Source: Ferruginibacter sp. (GTDB taxonomy: Bacteria > Bacteroidota > Bacteroidia > Chitinophagales > Chitinophagaceae). From it: DNA of 64,000 nucleotides. Each line of letters opens with the position of its first letter. The stretch's first letter is position 1. Both the position numbers and the translations under genes were made by a program. The stretch spans positions 124,001-188,000 of the forward strand of contig JAOQAK010000055.1 of assembly GCA_025963635.1 (NCBI GenBank), given 5' to 3'. A model generated the notes under the pieces. It saw only the letters and a list, made by a program, of their open reading frames with translations, made no database searches and was not told where the DNA came from. Below, in pieces: positions 36,870 to 45,961 of the stretch.

Positions 36870-39080
36870 TTATTTCTCAGTCAATAATACCACCACGCTT
36901 GTTCTGCGGGAATTTACATCCGGGTTATAACCCATTTTCATAAGATAATCACCGCTGTAGATTTTACCGGCATCAATGGTTGAGGTTACCCCGGGGTACA
37001 AACTAATTTCCCGCAGGGTATATTTTTTGGACCCGTCCAATCCTTTTAACAGTATTGGAAATTTGCTGTTTTCGCCGTAACGGCTATTTACCAGGTAATT
37101 GAAAATAACCCCGGTAGTTTTTGCTTCATTTACATACATGATGGCAGCAACACTGCCTTCACGGGGATTCGACAAACGATACTGATCGCCCTGCCAGATC
37201 ACCTCTTTGACAGAATCATAATTTTTGATCGCCTGTTTGCAATAAGCCAAATCTTTTTCTGAAAGTTTACTCACCTCGATATCAAAGCCCAATTTACCCA
37301 TCATCGCTACATCGGTCCTGAACTTAATGAGCTGTTTGCCCCAATCAGTAACATGATTTGAAGAACTGATCGCAGGATAGAAATAGGAATATTCCCATTG
37401 AATGAATATGCGTTCCAGGGGGTCTGTATTGTCACTCGGCCAAAATTCTGTAAAGTATTTCAAAGCCGCGTAATCTACCCGGCCACCACCGCCGGAGCAG
37501 AGCATCATGGGCACCACGGGGTATTTAGCACGCACTCTTTCAAGCACCTTGTATAAACCTCTCATATACTCGATATAAAAATGCGATTGATTTTTCAGAT
37601 GACTAGAATAGGCATTATAAATAACGGCATTGCAATCCCATTTTATATAGGCAAGCCCGGGATTTTTTGTAAACAATCGATCTACGATATTATAAACAAA
37701 CTCCTGTACCTGCGGATTGCTTAGATCAAGCACCAATTGATTGCGGTAATAGTATTCGGCTCGTTTGGGTTGCTTGATTACCCAGTCGGGATGTTGCTCG
37801 TACAATTCACTTTTGGGGTTTACCATTTCCGGCTCAAGCCATATCCCGAATTTTACACCATTTGCAGTGGCTTCTTTTACAAGTGAACTTATGCCATTGG
37901 GCAGCTTGGTTTTGTTTTCCTGCCAGTCGCCCAAGCCAGCACGATCATTGTTGCGTGGGTATTTGTTGGCAAACCATCCATCATCCAGCAGGAAAAGGTC
38001 TACTCCCAATTTTTTCGTATCCTTCAGCAGTGCTGCGAGCTTGGTTTCGTTGAAATCAAAAAACGTAGATTCCCAATTATTTAATAAAGTAAGCCGGGTG
38101 CCTTTGCCATCCAGCAGCCTGTAATCTCTTGCCCAGCTTTGCAATTTTCTGCTGGCATCGCCCTTGCCTTTGTCTGAAAACGTGTATAAAAATGCAGGCG
38201 TAATGAAGGCCTCTTTTGGTTGTAAAGTGTATGGTGAAGCGTAATTGTTAATACCTGCAATGACCCTCAGGTTATCCTGGTAATCCAACTCGAGGTCTAC
38301 TTTGAAATTGCCACTATACTCCACAGCGCCGTACAGCACACTGCCCTCATCTTCGGTTGCGGGTTTGTTAAGTGATATCATGAAAACGGAGGGCATGAGA
38401 AGATTTGCCCTTGTGCCGAGCTTGGTGTCCAGCGTTTTAATGCCGTGTGTGAGTTTTGATTCTTCCGGCTGCATTTCTCTGGCCCAGTCGCCATGGTACT
38501 GATTAAGCCAGTAACTTGTTGCTTTCAGGTAAATGTTGGCAGAAGCATATTTTTGTAATATTACGTTGCCGGTTTCATTGTGTTTGATTTCATTCCACTG
38601 TTCAATCACGTCTTCGTTAAAGTATGATTTATAAAATAAGGTAACTTCAAAATTATACACCGGATCTTTTAAAACGATGCTTAGCAAGCTAACATTGTTA
38701 TCGATTTTTGCAACTTTGTGACTGCTGTATTTCAAGTCAAGTGAACTATTACCATCCGCGTGGGTGACAGTGATCGCAGGTTCTACCAGGTTGCGGCTAC
38801 CGGCCGGGGTATATGCAGCATTAAGCATACCGGTATAATCTTCTGTTTGTTTATATCCACCGGGAATAAAGGCATACTCATTTGCATCCATCAATTTTTT
38901 TCCAAAGAAGATAGTGCTCACATCTTTATTTGCCTCTACCCTTAGCACCATTGCATTGTTCTTCGTTTCAATGGGAATGATCACTGATTGGGCAGTTGCT
39001 TCTATATAATAAAGTTGCAGTAAAAAAAATGCGCTTATAGCAAGGATAATTTTCTTTGAGAAGTTGAATTTAAATTTCAT
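36870..39080 (-). CDS. GH36 alpha-galactosidase
   Basis: A 736-residue retaining alpha-galactosidase that removes terminal alpha-galactose from oligosaccharides such as raffinose-type sugars or galactomannan fragments. A signal peptide (NFSKKIILAISAFFLLQLYY, cleavage near ATAQ) points to the periplasm. The N-terminal beta-supersandwich leads into a TIM barrel with LFLLDDGWFANKYPRNNDRA, GDWQENKTKLPNGI, FGIWLEPEMVNPKSELYEQH, the nucleophile in AYIKWDCNAV (Asp482) and the acid/base in FWPSDNTDPLER (Asp550), and a C-terminal beta domain ending with RRTSVVVLLTEK. Length and motifs fit bacterial GH36. It stands alone, transcribed leftwards, and is near two GH2 genes that could act on the same beta/alpha-galactosides. 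No regulator is beside it. Confidence 0.94.
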   Translation of the reverse strand: MKFKFNFSKKIILAISAFFLLQLYYIEATAQSVIIPIETKNNAMVLRVEANKDVSTIFFGKKLMDANEYAFIPGGYKQTEDYTGMLNAAYTPAGSRNLVEPAITVTHADGNSSLDLKYSSHKVAKIDNNVSLLSIVLKDPVYNFEVTLFYKSYFNEDVIEQWNEIKHNETGNVILQKYASANIYLKATSYWLNQYHGDWAREMQPEESKLTHGIKTLDTKLGTRANLLMPSVFMISLNKPATEDEGSVLYGAVEYSGNFKVDLELDYQDNLRVIAGINNYASPYTLQPKEAFITPAFLYTFSDKGKGDASRKLQSWARDYRLLDGKGTRLTLLNNWESTFFDFNETKLAALLKDTKKLGVDLFLLDDGWFANKYPRNNDRAGLGDWQENKTKLPNGISSLVKEATANGVKFGIWLEPEMVNPKSELYEQHPDWVIKQPKRAEYYYRNQLVLDLSNPQVQEFVYNIVDRLFTKNPGLAYIKWDCNAVIYNAYSSHLKNQSHFYIEYMRGLYKVLERVRAKYPVVPMMLCSGGGGRVDYAALKYFTEFWPSDNTDPLERIFIQWEYSYFYPAISSSNHVTDWGKQLIKFRTDVAMMGKLGFDIEVSKLSEKDLAYCKQAIKNYDSVKEVIWQGDQYRLSNPREGSVAAIMYVNEAKTTGVIFNYLVNSRYGENSKFPILLKGLDGSKKYTLREISLYPGVTSTIDAGKIYSGDYLMKMGYNPDVNSRRTSVVVLLTEK

Positions 39081-39717
39081 ATGACTTGAATATTAGAAGA
39101 GGGCCTTTAAATAAATGACAAATCTCCATTGCACAGTTTGTTTGTAAATGAGCCTAAAGATAAGGATTGAAAAACTGTACTTTTAAATTTGTTGGCAGTT
39201 CAAATCCATCCAGGTAAAAGCAAAGAAATCTTGTCAGAACCACTCACGATAAAATAATGACTGCCCTGCTCCTGCCCGCAATTCCTCACCCACCTTAGAA
39301 ATGTTAAGTTAAAAAAACGAATTTCCCTGATAAAGTTAAACATGTTTCCTTTTGCATTTTATCCAACAGAGATAAGATGACTGTGTGCCATTGAATAGCT
39401 TCAAACCATCCTCCAGGAATAAAATATTTCAGTTCGATTATTGTAAACAGAAGTCATCATAAAGTAATTGATGGGAAAATTTTACCACAAAATAGTCAGC
39501 CTCTTAAGGGCCACATCCTTGGCATTATTTTTCAAGCCTATTTACAGGATTTAATGGGTTAGAAAGAATTTCCTGAATACGTGTTGGCAATAGAAAGAGA
39601 ACAACCGAAAGAAGCAGTTGAATCTCTTACCAGGAAAATGAATTATAGTCGCCTGTCATATGATCAAACCCGCCGGAATGTAAGAATTACAACTTGCCAA
39701 TTATTACTCAGCACATT
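39081..39717. other. Intergenic region upstream of the stress-protein pair
   Basis: About 640 bases between divergent genes without recognisable coding content. A 68-codon plus-strand frame from 39581 overlaps the next gene and resembles nothing known. The region should hold the promoters for GH36 and the YsnF-like pair. Confidence 0.4.
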
Positions 39718-40164
39718 ATGGAAAACAATAAAAACCAGGATGCCCCGCAGGAAGGTGAAAAGCACACTATTCCATCTTCTGTTGTAGCAGACACCACTGT
39801 TATACCCGTCGTTAAGGAGTATGCAAACGTTGATACAGAAGTAATTGAAACGGCAAAGGTGATTGTAAAAAAAAGAGTTGTACAGGAACAAGAGGTGATC
39901 AACATACCCTTAAAAAAAGAAGCTTATGCAACGAAAAGAGTCGCAGTCGATAAACAGGTATTTGATGAACCTCCTGCTACACGCTATGAATCCGGCAATA
40001 TTATTATTCCGGTTGTGCGTGAAGTGGCAGTGGTGACCATCCGGTACGAGGTTGAAGAAGAACTTCACATCATCCAAACTAAAACTGAAGTTCCATTGGT
40101 GCAGGAAGTAACCTTATCCAGGGAAGAGGTTACGGTAGAACGTATCCCATTGAAACAAAAATAA
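39718..40164 (+). CDS. YsnF/AvaK (DUF2382) domain protein, short form
   Basis: 148 residues of the DUF2382 type, linked by family to general stress responses, biochemical role unknown. The ATG at 39718 (MENNKNQDAPQEGEKHTIPS) is preferred over one eight codons earlier. The family pattern of alternating Val, Glu, Lys and Arg is clear: TAKVIVKKRVVQEQEVINIP, KRVAVDKQVFDEPPATRYES, IIIPVVREVAVVTIRYEVEE, LHIIQTKTEVPLVQEVTLSR and EEVTVERIPL. No signal peptide or membrane segment. The next gene carries the same domain and starts 43 bases downstream, so they probably form one operon ending at the terminator 41098-41125. Confidence 0.83.
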   Translation: MENNKNQDAPQEGEKHTIPSSVVADTTVIPVVKEYANVDTEVIETAKVIVKKRVVQEQEVINIPLKKEAYATKRVAVDKQVFDEPPATRYESGNIIIPVVREVAVVTIRYEVEEELHIIQTKTEVPLVQEVTLSREEVTVERIPLKQK

Positions 40165-40196
40165 ATTCACTAACAATTTTTTACCATTTTTTAAAA

Positions 40197-40203
40197 AAGG
40201 AGG
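40197..40203 (+). promoter_or_regulatory. Strong Shine-Dalgarno sequence before the long YsnF-like gene
   Basis: AAGGAGG lies four bases before the ATG at 40208. A full anti-SD match is rare in Bacteroidota, where most starts in this window have none, so it fixes the start and suggests unusual translation or origin. Confidence 0.7.
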
Positions 40204-40207
40204 TTTT

Positions 40208-41083
40208 ATGACACAAACAGTAGTGGGTCTTTTTCAAGATGAAACAGATGCACAAAAAGCAGTTGACAGGTTGAATGATATTGGGATTTCCCGCGATTAT
40301 GTGGACGTATCCAGAGGAACCCAGGATTCAATCAACAGAGATTCAGACAAGGACGGCGAAAATGGCGTTACGCGTTTCTTCAAGTCCCTGTTTGGAAATG
40401 ATAGTGATGATGCGGATCGCTATTCAAAGGTTAGTCGCAATGGCTACTCAATTGTAACGGTGCATACCCAAAGCCGGGAGCAGGCAGAAGAAGCCGCGGA
40501 TATTTTGGACGAGTTCGGCGCTGTTGATGTGGATGAGAAAGCAGCATCTCACAACGTTACCTCAGGTACTGAAAATTATGACCGCAGATCAGATTATGAG
40601 AACCGGTCAACTGATCGATCAACCGATCTTGACCGAGATGAAGAAAAAGAGGTCAACATCGATCGGGTTGAGGAGGAAGTAGAAGTAGGAAAAAGGACTG
40701 AGCGAACAGGCGGGGTACGGGTACGAAGCCGTATTGTAGAAAAGCCGGTAGAAGAAACAGTACGCCTCCGGGACGAGCGTGTACGGGTAGAACGCAACCC
40801 GGTTAATCGTGAGATCTCTGACGCAGAAATCGGAAGTTTCCAGGACCAGGATATTGAAATGATAGAAAGAACGGAAGTTCCTGTGGTAAATAAACAAGCC
40901 CGTGTGGTGGAGGAGATCACCGTTAAAAAGGATGTAACTGAAAGAGATGAAACAATACACGATACCGTACGGAATACAGAAGTTGATATCGAAGACTTAA
41001 AGAAGGATGACGTAAGGGATGACGTAAGAGATGAAGTAAAAAGGGACCGCAATGTTGAAGGAAATCAGTATGATTCTTTATAA
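40208..41083 (+). CDS. General stress protein: YflT-like plus YsnF/AvaK (DUF2382) domain
   Basis: A 291-residue, highly charged cytoplasmic protein. The N-terminal part (about 1-105) matches the YflT/heat-induced stress domain (TQTVVGLFQDETDAQKAVDR, LNDIGISRDYVDVSRGT, YSIVTVHTQSREQAEEAADI, LDEFGAVDVDE). A polar linker (about 110-150) is followed by a DUF2382 domain (DEEKEVNIDRVEEEVEVGKR, GVRVRSRIVEKPVEETVRLR, DERVRVERNPVNRE, RTEVPVVNKQARVVEEITVK) and an acidic/basic tail with a DDVRDDVRDEVKRD repeat. Both domains are found in stress-induced proteins, but no reaction is known. The AAGGAGG at 40197-40203 sets the start. It is the second gene of a two-gene operon closed by a strong terminator. 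Confidence 0.88.
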   Translation: MTQTVVGLFQDETDAQKAVDRLNDIGISRDYVDVSRGTQDSINRDSDKDGENGVTRFFKSLFGNDSDDADRYSKVSRNGYSIVTVHTQSREQAEEAADILDEFGAVDVDEKAASHNVTSGTENYDRRSDYENRSTDRSTDLDRDEEKEVNIDRVEEEVEVGKRTERTGGVRVRSRIVEKPVEETVRLRDERVRVERNPVNREISDAEIGSFQDQDIEMIERTEVPVVNKQARVVEEITVKKDVTERDETIHDTVRNTEVDIEDLKKDDVRDDVRDEVKRDRNVEGNQYDSL

Positions 41084-41097
41084 ATGCTAACCCGGTA

Positions 41098-41125
41098 AGC
41101 AGCGGATAAGGTCCGCTGCTTTTTT
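41098..41125 (+). terminator. Rho-independent terminator of the stress-protein operon
   Basis: AGCAGCGGA (41098-41106) pairs perfectly with TCCGCTGCT (41112-41120) around a 5-base loop, followed by TTTTT (41121-41125). It lies 14 bases after the stop of the YsnF-like gene. Confidence 0.9.
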
Positions 41126-41141
41126 GTGCGCTGACAAACGA

Positions 41142-42641
41142 TCACAATTTCAATAACTTCTGGAACAATGCTGTCGCATTTTGCCGGTTAGTTTTTAACC
41201 GGGGCATCAATTCTTCTATCTTATTAGTCTCAATCATCTCCTTCATTAAATTCATTTCAATGGTGCGTAAACCGATATAATCCAGTACCATACCCGCCTT
41301 GGAATGCAAAGCGGGTGAGATGTTCATCTTTTTTGTATTGTTTAGCACAACAGCCGCTTCGGCCATTTTTGGTAAGCCGGTGTTATCAATTCTTTTAACC
41401 AGCTCATTATTGGAGAGCGTGGTATCATTTACGGTAGAATCCACCAGCGCATTTATTTCGTCAAACTTTGTAAGGCTAATAATAAACTTATCGTTATCCG
41501 CATAAGCTGCTGCTGTGATGGTGTTATAAATTCCCTGCCTGTCTGAAAGGGGTAATTTGTGTTGTCCTAAATAGGCGTATGCGGTTCCGATACTAAGCAG
41601 AATTACCACGGGTAAAAGCCATTGTAATTTTTGTTCCTGCTTTTCCTTTTTAATTGCAAGCAGGTATCCGAGCCCGATGATAAATCCACCGATTAAACCA
41701 CCTACGTGAGCAGCATTGTCTACACCACTTTTCATCCCGTAGGCTAAATTAAATACGATGAAAATACCAATGCTCTTTAACAAAGCAAGCCGCACTGATT
41801 TGGGGATAAGGTTGCTGATCAACAGCGCAAAAAACAATCCGTACAAACCAAAAACTGCCCCCGATGCACCGGCGCTGTTTACAGTTTCAGTATGCCACCA
41901 AAGACTACAGATACTTGCCAACAGGCCCGTACATAAATAGGCGGCAGCATATCTTACCTTGCCAAGCATCGGTTCAAGATAAATGCCCACCGTGTACAAA
42001 CAATACATATTCATTGCGAGATGAATGATCCCAAAATGAATAAATGTGTTGGTGATCAGCCGCCACCAGTCGCCACTTAGTGTTAACGGCGAAAAGTTGC
42101 TTCCCCATTGTATATGCACATATGCGTTGGGTTCAATGATGCCAGCTCCATTTAAAGCCATTAGAATAAATACCAGGATATTGATTGAGATAATCGCATA
42201 AGTAACATACAAGTTACTTCCCGATAAATTCATTGCTTTGTCTACTGCGGCGGCCTGCTCCCGCTCTTCCGTCGCTTTTTCCATGGTCGCTGCCCGCAAT
42301 GCTGAGATGGTGCTCTTAATATCATTAACTGCCACGGAATCGGCTGAGGCAGCTATTTCATACGCATCGAGAAAAGCAATCGTGTTCTTTTTATTAAGCC
42401 CCATAATATCTGCGATCTCATTATTCACCATTTCGCTTTTAATCACTAACACATCGCCGGTAATGGTGCAAATCACGCGCTGACCTTTGCTTTTCCAGCT
42501 TTTGGGTGTGCTTGCCACCAGTGTATCTTTTATCGCATACAAGATGTTCCAATTGAGTTGCTGCATAGCCTGGTAAGCATAAGCGAGGGAAGTTTCAGCA
42601 TCTATACTGTTAAAGGCCAGGCATTCTTCGTGTTGAGGCAT
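41142..42641 (-). CDS. Rhomboid family intramembrane serine protease with extra N- and C-terminal domains
   Basis: A 499-residue protein. Residues 1-135 are soluble and include a small Bacteroidota domain (AYAYQAMQQLNWNILYAIKD, ITGDVLVIKSEM) plus a charged helix. Residues 145-335 form a six-helix rhomboid core: HLAMNMY with His207 and Asn211, catalytic Ser260 in NSAGASGAVFG and catalytic His312 in DNAAHVGGLIGG. A further membrane helix (about 345-360) precedes a helical C-terminal domain (LSDRQGIYNTITAAAYADND to the end). The enzyme should cleave membrane proteins within or near the bilayer; no substrate is implied by neighbours. Start at 42639-42641 agrees with the N-terminal domain. It converges with the stress operon, whose terminator lies 17 bases away. 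Confidence 0.9.
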   Translation of the reverse strand: MPQHEECLAFNSIDAETSLAYAYQAMQQLNWNILYAIKDTLVASTPKSWKSKGQRVICTITGDVLVIKSEMVNNEIADIMGLNKKNTIAFLDAYEIAASADSVAVNDIKSTISALRAATMEKATEEREQAAAVDKAMNLSGSNLYVTYAIISINILVFILMALNGAGIIEPNAYVHIQWGSNFSPLTLSGDWWRLITNTFIHFGIIHLAMNMYCLYTVGIYLEPMLGKVRYAAAYLCTGLLASICSLWWHTETVNSAGASGAVFGLYGLFFALLISNLIPKSVRLALLKSIGIFIVFNLAYGMKSGVDNAAHVGGLIGGFIIGLGYLLAIKKEKQEQKLQWLLPVVILLSIGTAYAYLGQHKLPLSDRQGIYNTITAAAYADNDKFIISLTKFDEINALVDSTVNDTTLSNNELVKRIDNTGLPKMAEAAVVLNNTKKMNISPALHSKAGMVLDYIGLRTIEMNLMKEMIETNKIEELMPRLKTNRQNATALFQKLLKL

Positions 42642-42941
42642 ACAATAATTTGCAACAAGATGATTTATTTTTCTGAAACCTCGCTGTATTTTTTTGGATG
42701 ATTAAAATTGCACCAACAGATCGTTGACCACCGATAAACGCTATATTATTATTTTGTATATTAAATAAATATTTAGCTTTGATGATATTCGGGGCAGGTG
42801 ATAATTATTCGAATCATTCAAGAAATACCCGCAGACATCATTCTTCTTATCGACTATATCCGCCACATGAAAGCTTCTCCATCGGGAGTTTAAGTTGATA
42901 CGCGTTTTTTTAAAACACTACATTTTAAACTGAATAATAAA
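42642..42941. other. Divergent intergenic region
   Basis: 300 AT-rich bases between the rhomboid gene and the DUF4345 gene. Apart from the promoter-like pair at 42753-42781 nothing is recognised. Confidence 0.5.
42753..42781 (+). promoter_or_regulatory. Candidate Bacteroidota promoter for the DUF4345 gene
   Basis: TTTG (42753-42756) and TAGCTTTG (42774-42781) match the -33 and TAnnTTTG -7 elements with a 17-base gap, 160 bases before the ATG at 42942. Confidence 0.4.
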
Positions 42942-43364
42942 ATGATTACTAAACGTACCATCGGACTAAGGATAGTGCTAATCCTGATGGGTCTTTTCAT
43001 CATCTCCAGCGGATTGAACATTGGCCTTGGAGGAATGCTTACCTTAGGCTGGGGCGGGCCAAATAATTTCTTCGAGGTAACGAATATGCGCCCCTACCTG
43101 GTACAGGACAGCCATGTACGTTTTGTAGGGGGAATTTGGCTGGGAATTGGTTTATTTTTTTTAATAGCTGCTACGGATTTAAAAAAATACAAACTCAACC
43201 TCTGTTTTTCATTCGCATTAATATTCCTGGGAGGATTATTACGATTGGCACAAATGCATTTTGAAATCACTTTTGGCTTACCGGTAGTAGGTTCTCTTAT
43301 TGCGGAACTTGTTGGTATGCCGCTTCTTTATTTATGGCTTACAAAAGTATTGCAGGATAGCTAG
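42942..43364 (+). CDS. DUF4345 membrane protein
   Basis: A 140-residue integral membrane protein with four hydrophobic helices (about 8-30, 64-80, 86-104 and 112-135). Sequence and length fit DUF4345: LRIVLILMGLFIISSGLNIG, a loop ending with MRPYLVQDSHVRFVGGIWLG, then GLFFLIAATDLKKYK and LIFLGGLLRLAQMHFEITFG. The function of the family is not known. It is followed by the FAD-linked oxidase gene 132 bases later on the same strand; joint transcription is possible but not shown. Confidence 0.88.
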   Translation: MITKRTIGLRIVLILMGLFIISSGLNIGLGGMLTLGWGGPNNFFEVTNMRPYLVQDSHVRFVGGIWLGIGLFFLIAATDLKKYKLNLCFSFALIFLGGLLRLAQMHFEITFGLPVVGSLIAELVGMPLLYLWLTKVLQDS

Positions 43365-43496
43365 CGGGGAATAGGAGAAGCGTTTAATTTTAGATTGAGT
43401 AACGACTTCAACATTATCAACCTTGCCGAATAAAGGGCATACAATCATGCGAAGAATTTTCTACAAAACACAAAACCCCTTAATCAAAAACTCGTT

Positions 43497-44984
43497 ATGT
43501 TCAGAACTGTTGTTCATTTTTTGCATGCTAAAAAATGGCAGAATTGGGGAGGCAATATTACTGTAAACCCATTCAGGCGTAAAGACACTTCCCAACTGGA
43601 TAATCTTGCATTAGCAGCGGCTTTAAAAGCTGCGACCCAACAACCCGGCACATTGAAAATTGTTGGTTCGGGCCATTCATTTTCTAATATCCTTGAAACA
43701 AAGGGTTTGTTGCTTTACAGATCTAAACGATCGATTGGGGCAATGGATTCTATTGTTCAGGAGGTAGATAAAACAGTGCTGAAATCTGCCACCAATGATG
43801 AATTACTCATCCAAATAACAGGGCAAGCTACCCTGGGAGAAATTAACAAGGCTTTAAAAGAGAAGGGGCTGGCGTTTAAAAACTTAGGAAGCGCCATTCT
43901 GCAAACATATGCCGGCGCAATATCAACATCAACACATGGAACCGGGCGGAATATACCGCCATTATGCGACGATGTACGCAGCATGTTAATGCTTTCTCCT
44001 GAATGGGGAATGTGCAGGATTGAGCCGCAGGCAGGCATCACCGAAAGGATGAAATTTGAAAAGGCTTACCCGGGAATTGAATTGATACAAGATGATAAAG
44101 TATTTTATGCAACACTGGTTTCACTCGGATGCATGGGAATTATACTGGAATACATTACCTGTGTAAGGCCAAGATATAAACTTGCAGAGACAAGGTCATT
44201 TATAACCTGGAGCAAACTAAAAAAGGAATTGCGGGAAACACCTGGGAAACATTTAAGTTGCCGGCACTTCGATATCATCATCAATCCCTACCGGGTTAAT
44301 GGGGAATATAGTTGTGTGATCACTAACAGGGAAATTGTATCCAACGAAACACACAATACAAAAGCTTTCGGGAAATTTTTTCAATGGCTTGTTGTGGTAC
44401 TGCAGTTTTTGATCGGAAGATTCCTCAGGTACTTCCCTTTTGTTATACCGCGGTTTATTCATCTATCCATCAAAAGCCTTGTACGCAGTAAACCGTATAT
44501 TGATGAAAGCAACGAAATATTTGATATTGATCTTATCAATAAATTGCGGGCAGTATCTGCTGAATATGTTTTTCCATTAAAAGATAATAATTATCTCGAT
44601 GCTATTGAGGCTTTGATTGAAACCGTTTCCCTTAATTCAAAAAAGAAATTGCATCAAAATTCTCCTTTTGGTATTCGCTTTGTCGCATCGAGCAAAGCTT
44701 ATCTATCGATGATGCATGGCGAAGCAATGTGCTCCGTAGAAATACCGCTGTTAGCCAACACTAAACATTGGGAAGCCGTGTTGGGCAGTTACGAAAGCAT
44801 CTGCATGGAATACGGCGGAAGGCCGCATTGGGGGCAATATCATACATTAACAAGCATACCTGGCTGGGCTACTAAAAGTTATTCAAAATATGCGGATTGG
44901 CTGGAGGTGCTGTATCAATCAGATCCGAAAGGCGCATTTCGGAACCGGTTTACTAAAAGAATGGGATTTAAGTATCCGAAATAA
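43497..44984 (+). CDS. FAD-linked sugar-lactone oxidase (D-arabinono-1,4-lactone oxidase type)
   Basis: A 495-residue flavoenzyme of the aldonolactone/alditol oxidase group, which oxidises sugar lactones or polyols using FAD. The FAD-binding PCMH domain shows KIVGSGHSFSNILETKG, QITGQATLGEINKALKEKGL and LGSAILQTYAGAISTSTHGT, where a covalent-FAD His is often found earlier (here GSGHS). The C-terminal ALO domain carries CMGIILEYITCVRPRYKL, FGIRFVASSKAYLSM, and the closing GGRPHWGQYHTLTSIPGW with the family's HWGQYH motif. A hydrophobic stretch FFQWLVVVLQFLIGRFLRYF may associate with membrane. The substrate is not fixed by sequence. It converges with the CPBP gene (64 bases between stops). Confidence 0.87.
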   Translation: MFRTVVHFLHAKKWQNWGGNITVNPFRRKDTSQLDNLALAAALKAATQQPGTLKIVGSGHSFSNILETKGLLLYRSKRSIGAMDSIVQEVDKTVLKSATNDELLIQITGQATLGEINKALKEKGLAFKNLGSAILQTYAGAISTSTHGTGRNIPPLCDDVRSMLMLSPEWGMCRIEPQAGITERMKFEKAYPGIELIQDDKVFYATLVSLGCMGIILEYITCVRPRYKLAETRSFITWSKLKKELRETPGKHLSCRHFDIIINPYRVNGEYSCVITNREIVSNETHNTKAFGKFFQWLVVVLQFLIGRFLRYFPFVIPRFIHLSIKSLVRSKPYIDESNEIFDIDLINKLRAVSAEYVFPLKDNNYLDAIEALIETVSLNSKKKLHQNSPFGIRFVASSKAYLSMMHGEAMCSVEIPLLANTKHWEAVLGSYESICMEYGGRPHWGQYHTLTSIPGWATKSYSKYADWLEVLYQSDPKGAFRNRFTKRMGFKYPK

Positions 44985-45048
44985 TTCCGGGCAGAATTCA
45001 ATTCAGCCCTGCCTAACAAATCGGCTCCAATCAACAGCATCTTTTAAA

Positions 45049-45939
45049 TTATTGAAAGAAGTGAAAGACTCCGGAATTTACACCATCTAATAATACGTTC
45101 AGCAACCAATGTGCAAGAATAATAGGCCAGATAGACCTGATAACATATGCCAGCGCTCCCGCTGCTAGGCCCCAGAAAAGCGTTCCAAACAACTCGGGAA
45201 GTGGCTTACCGAGATGCCATGCCGTATAGGATAACATTTGTATCAACAATGCATAGCGGCTAAAATAAAATACGCCGGGAAACCCTCCTTCGCCCGGTGG
45301 CAGAGAGTCGTCTCTTACACCGGCTAGTCCGAATAAGAGGTACCCCCTGAAAATAAATTCGATTGCGATAAAGAATGGAAGATAAGTTAGTTCGTACCAG
45401 ATAAACTGGCTCGTATTATTGAAGGGTCTGTAAAATGGGTAAAGGGCATGCATGCCTGGATCTTTTGTAGCAAAATAGAAGGCGGGCAGGCTGATCACCA
45501 TGAGTAAAAGAAATCCCATAATTGCCAATGATTTCCTTCCCTTTGGTGGTAGACCAAGGCCATAATTGGAAAGTGGTTCTTTAAACCCAAGTTTTATAAT
45601 TAACATAGGAACCACCACTACCAGGAATGCTCCTCCCCAAAATGAAATCAATTCATTGTCCCATGGTATGCCAGCGATCAGTTGTGGCCTGTTGCCGATA
45701 TCATAGCCGGGACCTTTGTAATCGCTCCACACCTTTTTCAGCAACTCGAGTTCTCCGTGAAATCCCCAAAGGATCAGCAATGTAAATGCAGACATTATGA
45801 TCTGGCCAGGCCTTTCTTTAAAAAAGCCTTTTACCGTAAACCAGATTACTTTTAAGACCGTTATAAAATCGGGGTGACTTAATTCAATTTCATCCGGTTC
45901 AGTCTTGAACTGGCTTACTTTTTTTGTGTTGTTTTCCAT
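45049..45939 (-). CDS. CPBP family (Abi) intramembrane protease-like protein
   Basis: A 296-residue inner-membrane protein with about seven helices. The ATG at 45937-45939 (MENNTKKVSQFKTEPDEIEL) was chosen because the 25 upstream in-frame codons overlap the previous gene. The CPBP fold is marked by IAIEFIFRGYLLFG (motif 1), YTAWHLGKPLPE (motif 2) and ILAHWLLNVLLDG (motif 3). Motif 1 normally has two adjacent Glu; here the first is Ile (IEFIFR), so activity may be reduced. Bacterial members act in protein processing or self-immunity, but no bacteriocin-like gene lies nearby. It starts 22 bases after the broken epimerase gene and probably shares its transcript. Confidence 0.83.
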   Translation of the reverse strand: MENNTKKVSQFKTEPDEIELSHPDFITVLKVIWFTVKGFFKERPGQIIMSAFTLLILWGFHGELELLKKVWSDYKGPGYDIGNRPQLIAGIPWDNELISFWGGAFLVVVVPMLIIKLGFKEPLSNYGLGLPPKGRKSLAIMGFLLLMVISLPAFYFATKDPGMHALYPFYRPFNNTSQFIWYELTYLPFFIAIEFIFRGYLLFGLAGVRDDSLPPGEGGFPGVFYFSRYALLIQMLSYTAWHLGKPLPELFGTLFWGLAAGALAYVIRSIWPIILAHWLLNVLLDGVNSGVFHFFQ

Positions 45940-45961
45940 AAATTGATTGGTTAGAAAGTAG

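Noticed and set aside
39581..39787. 68-codon plus-strand frame overlapping the YsnF-like gene start
   Set aside because: It overlaps a well-supported gene in another frame and resembles no family.
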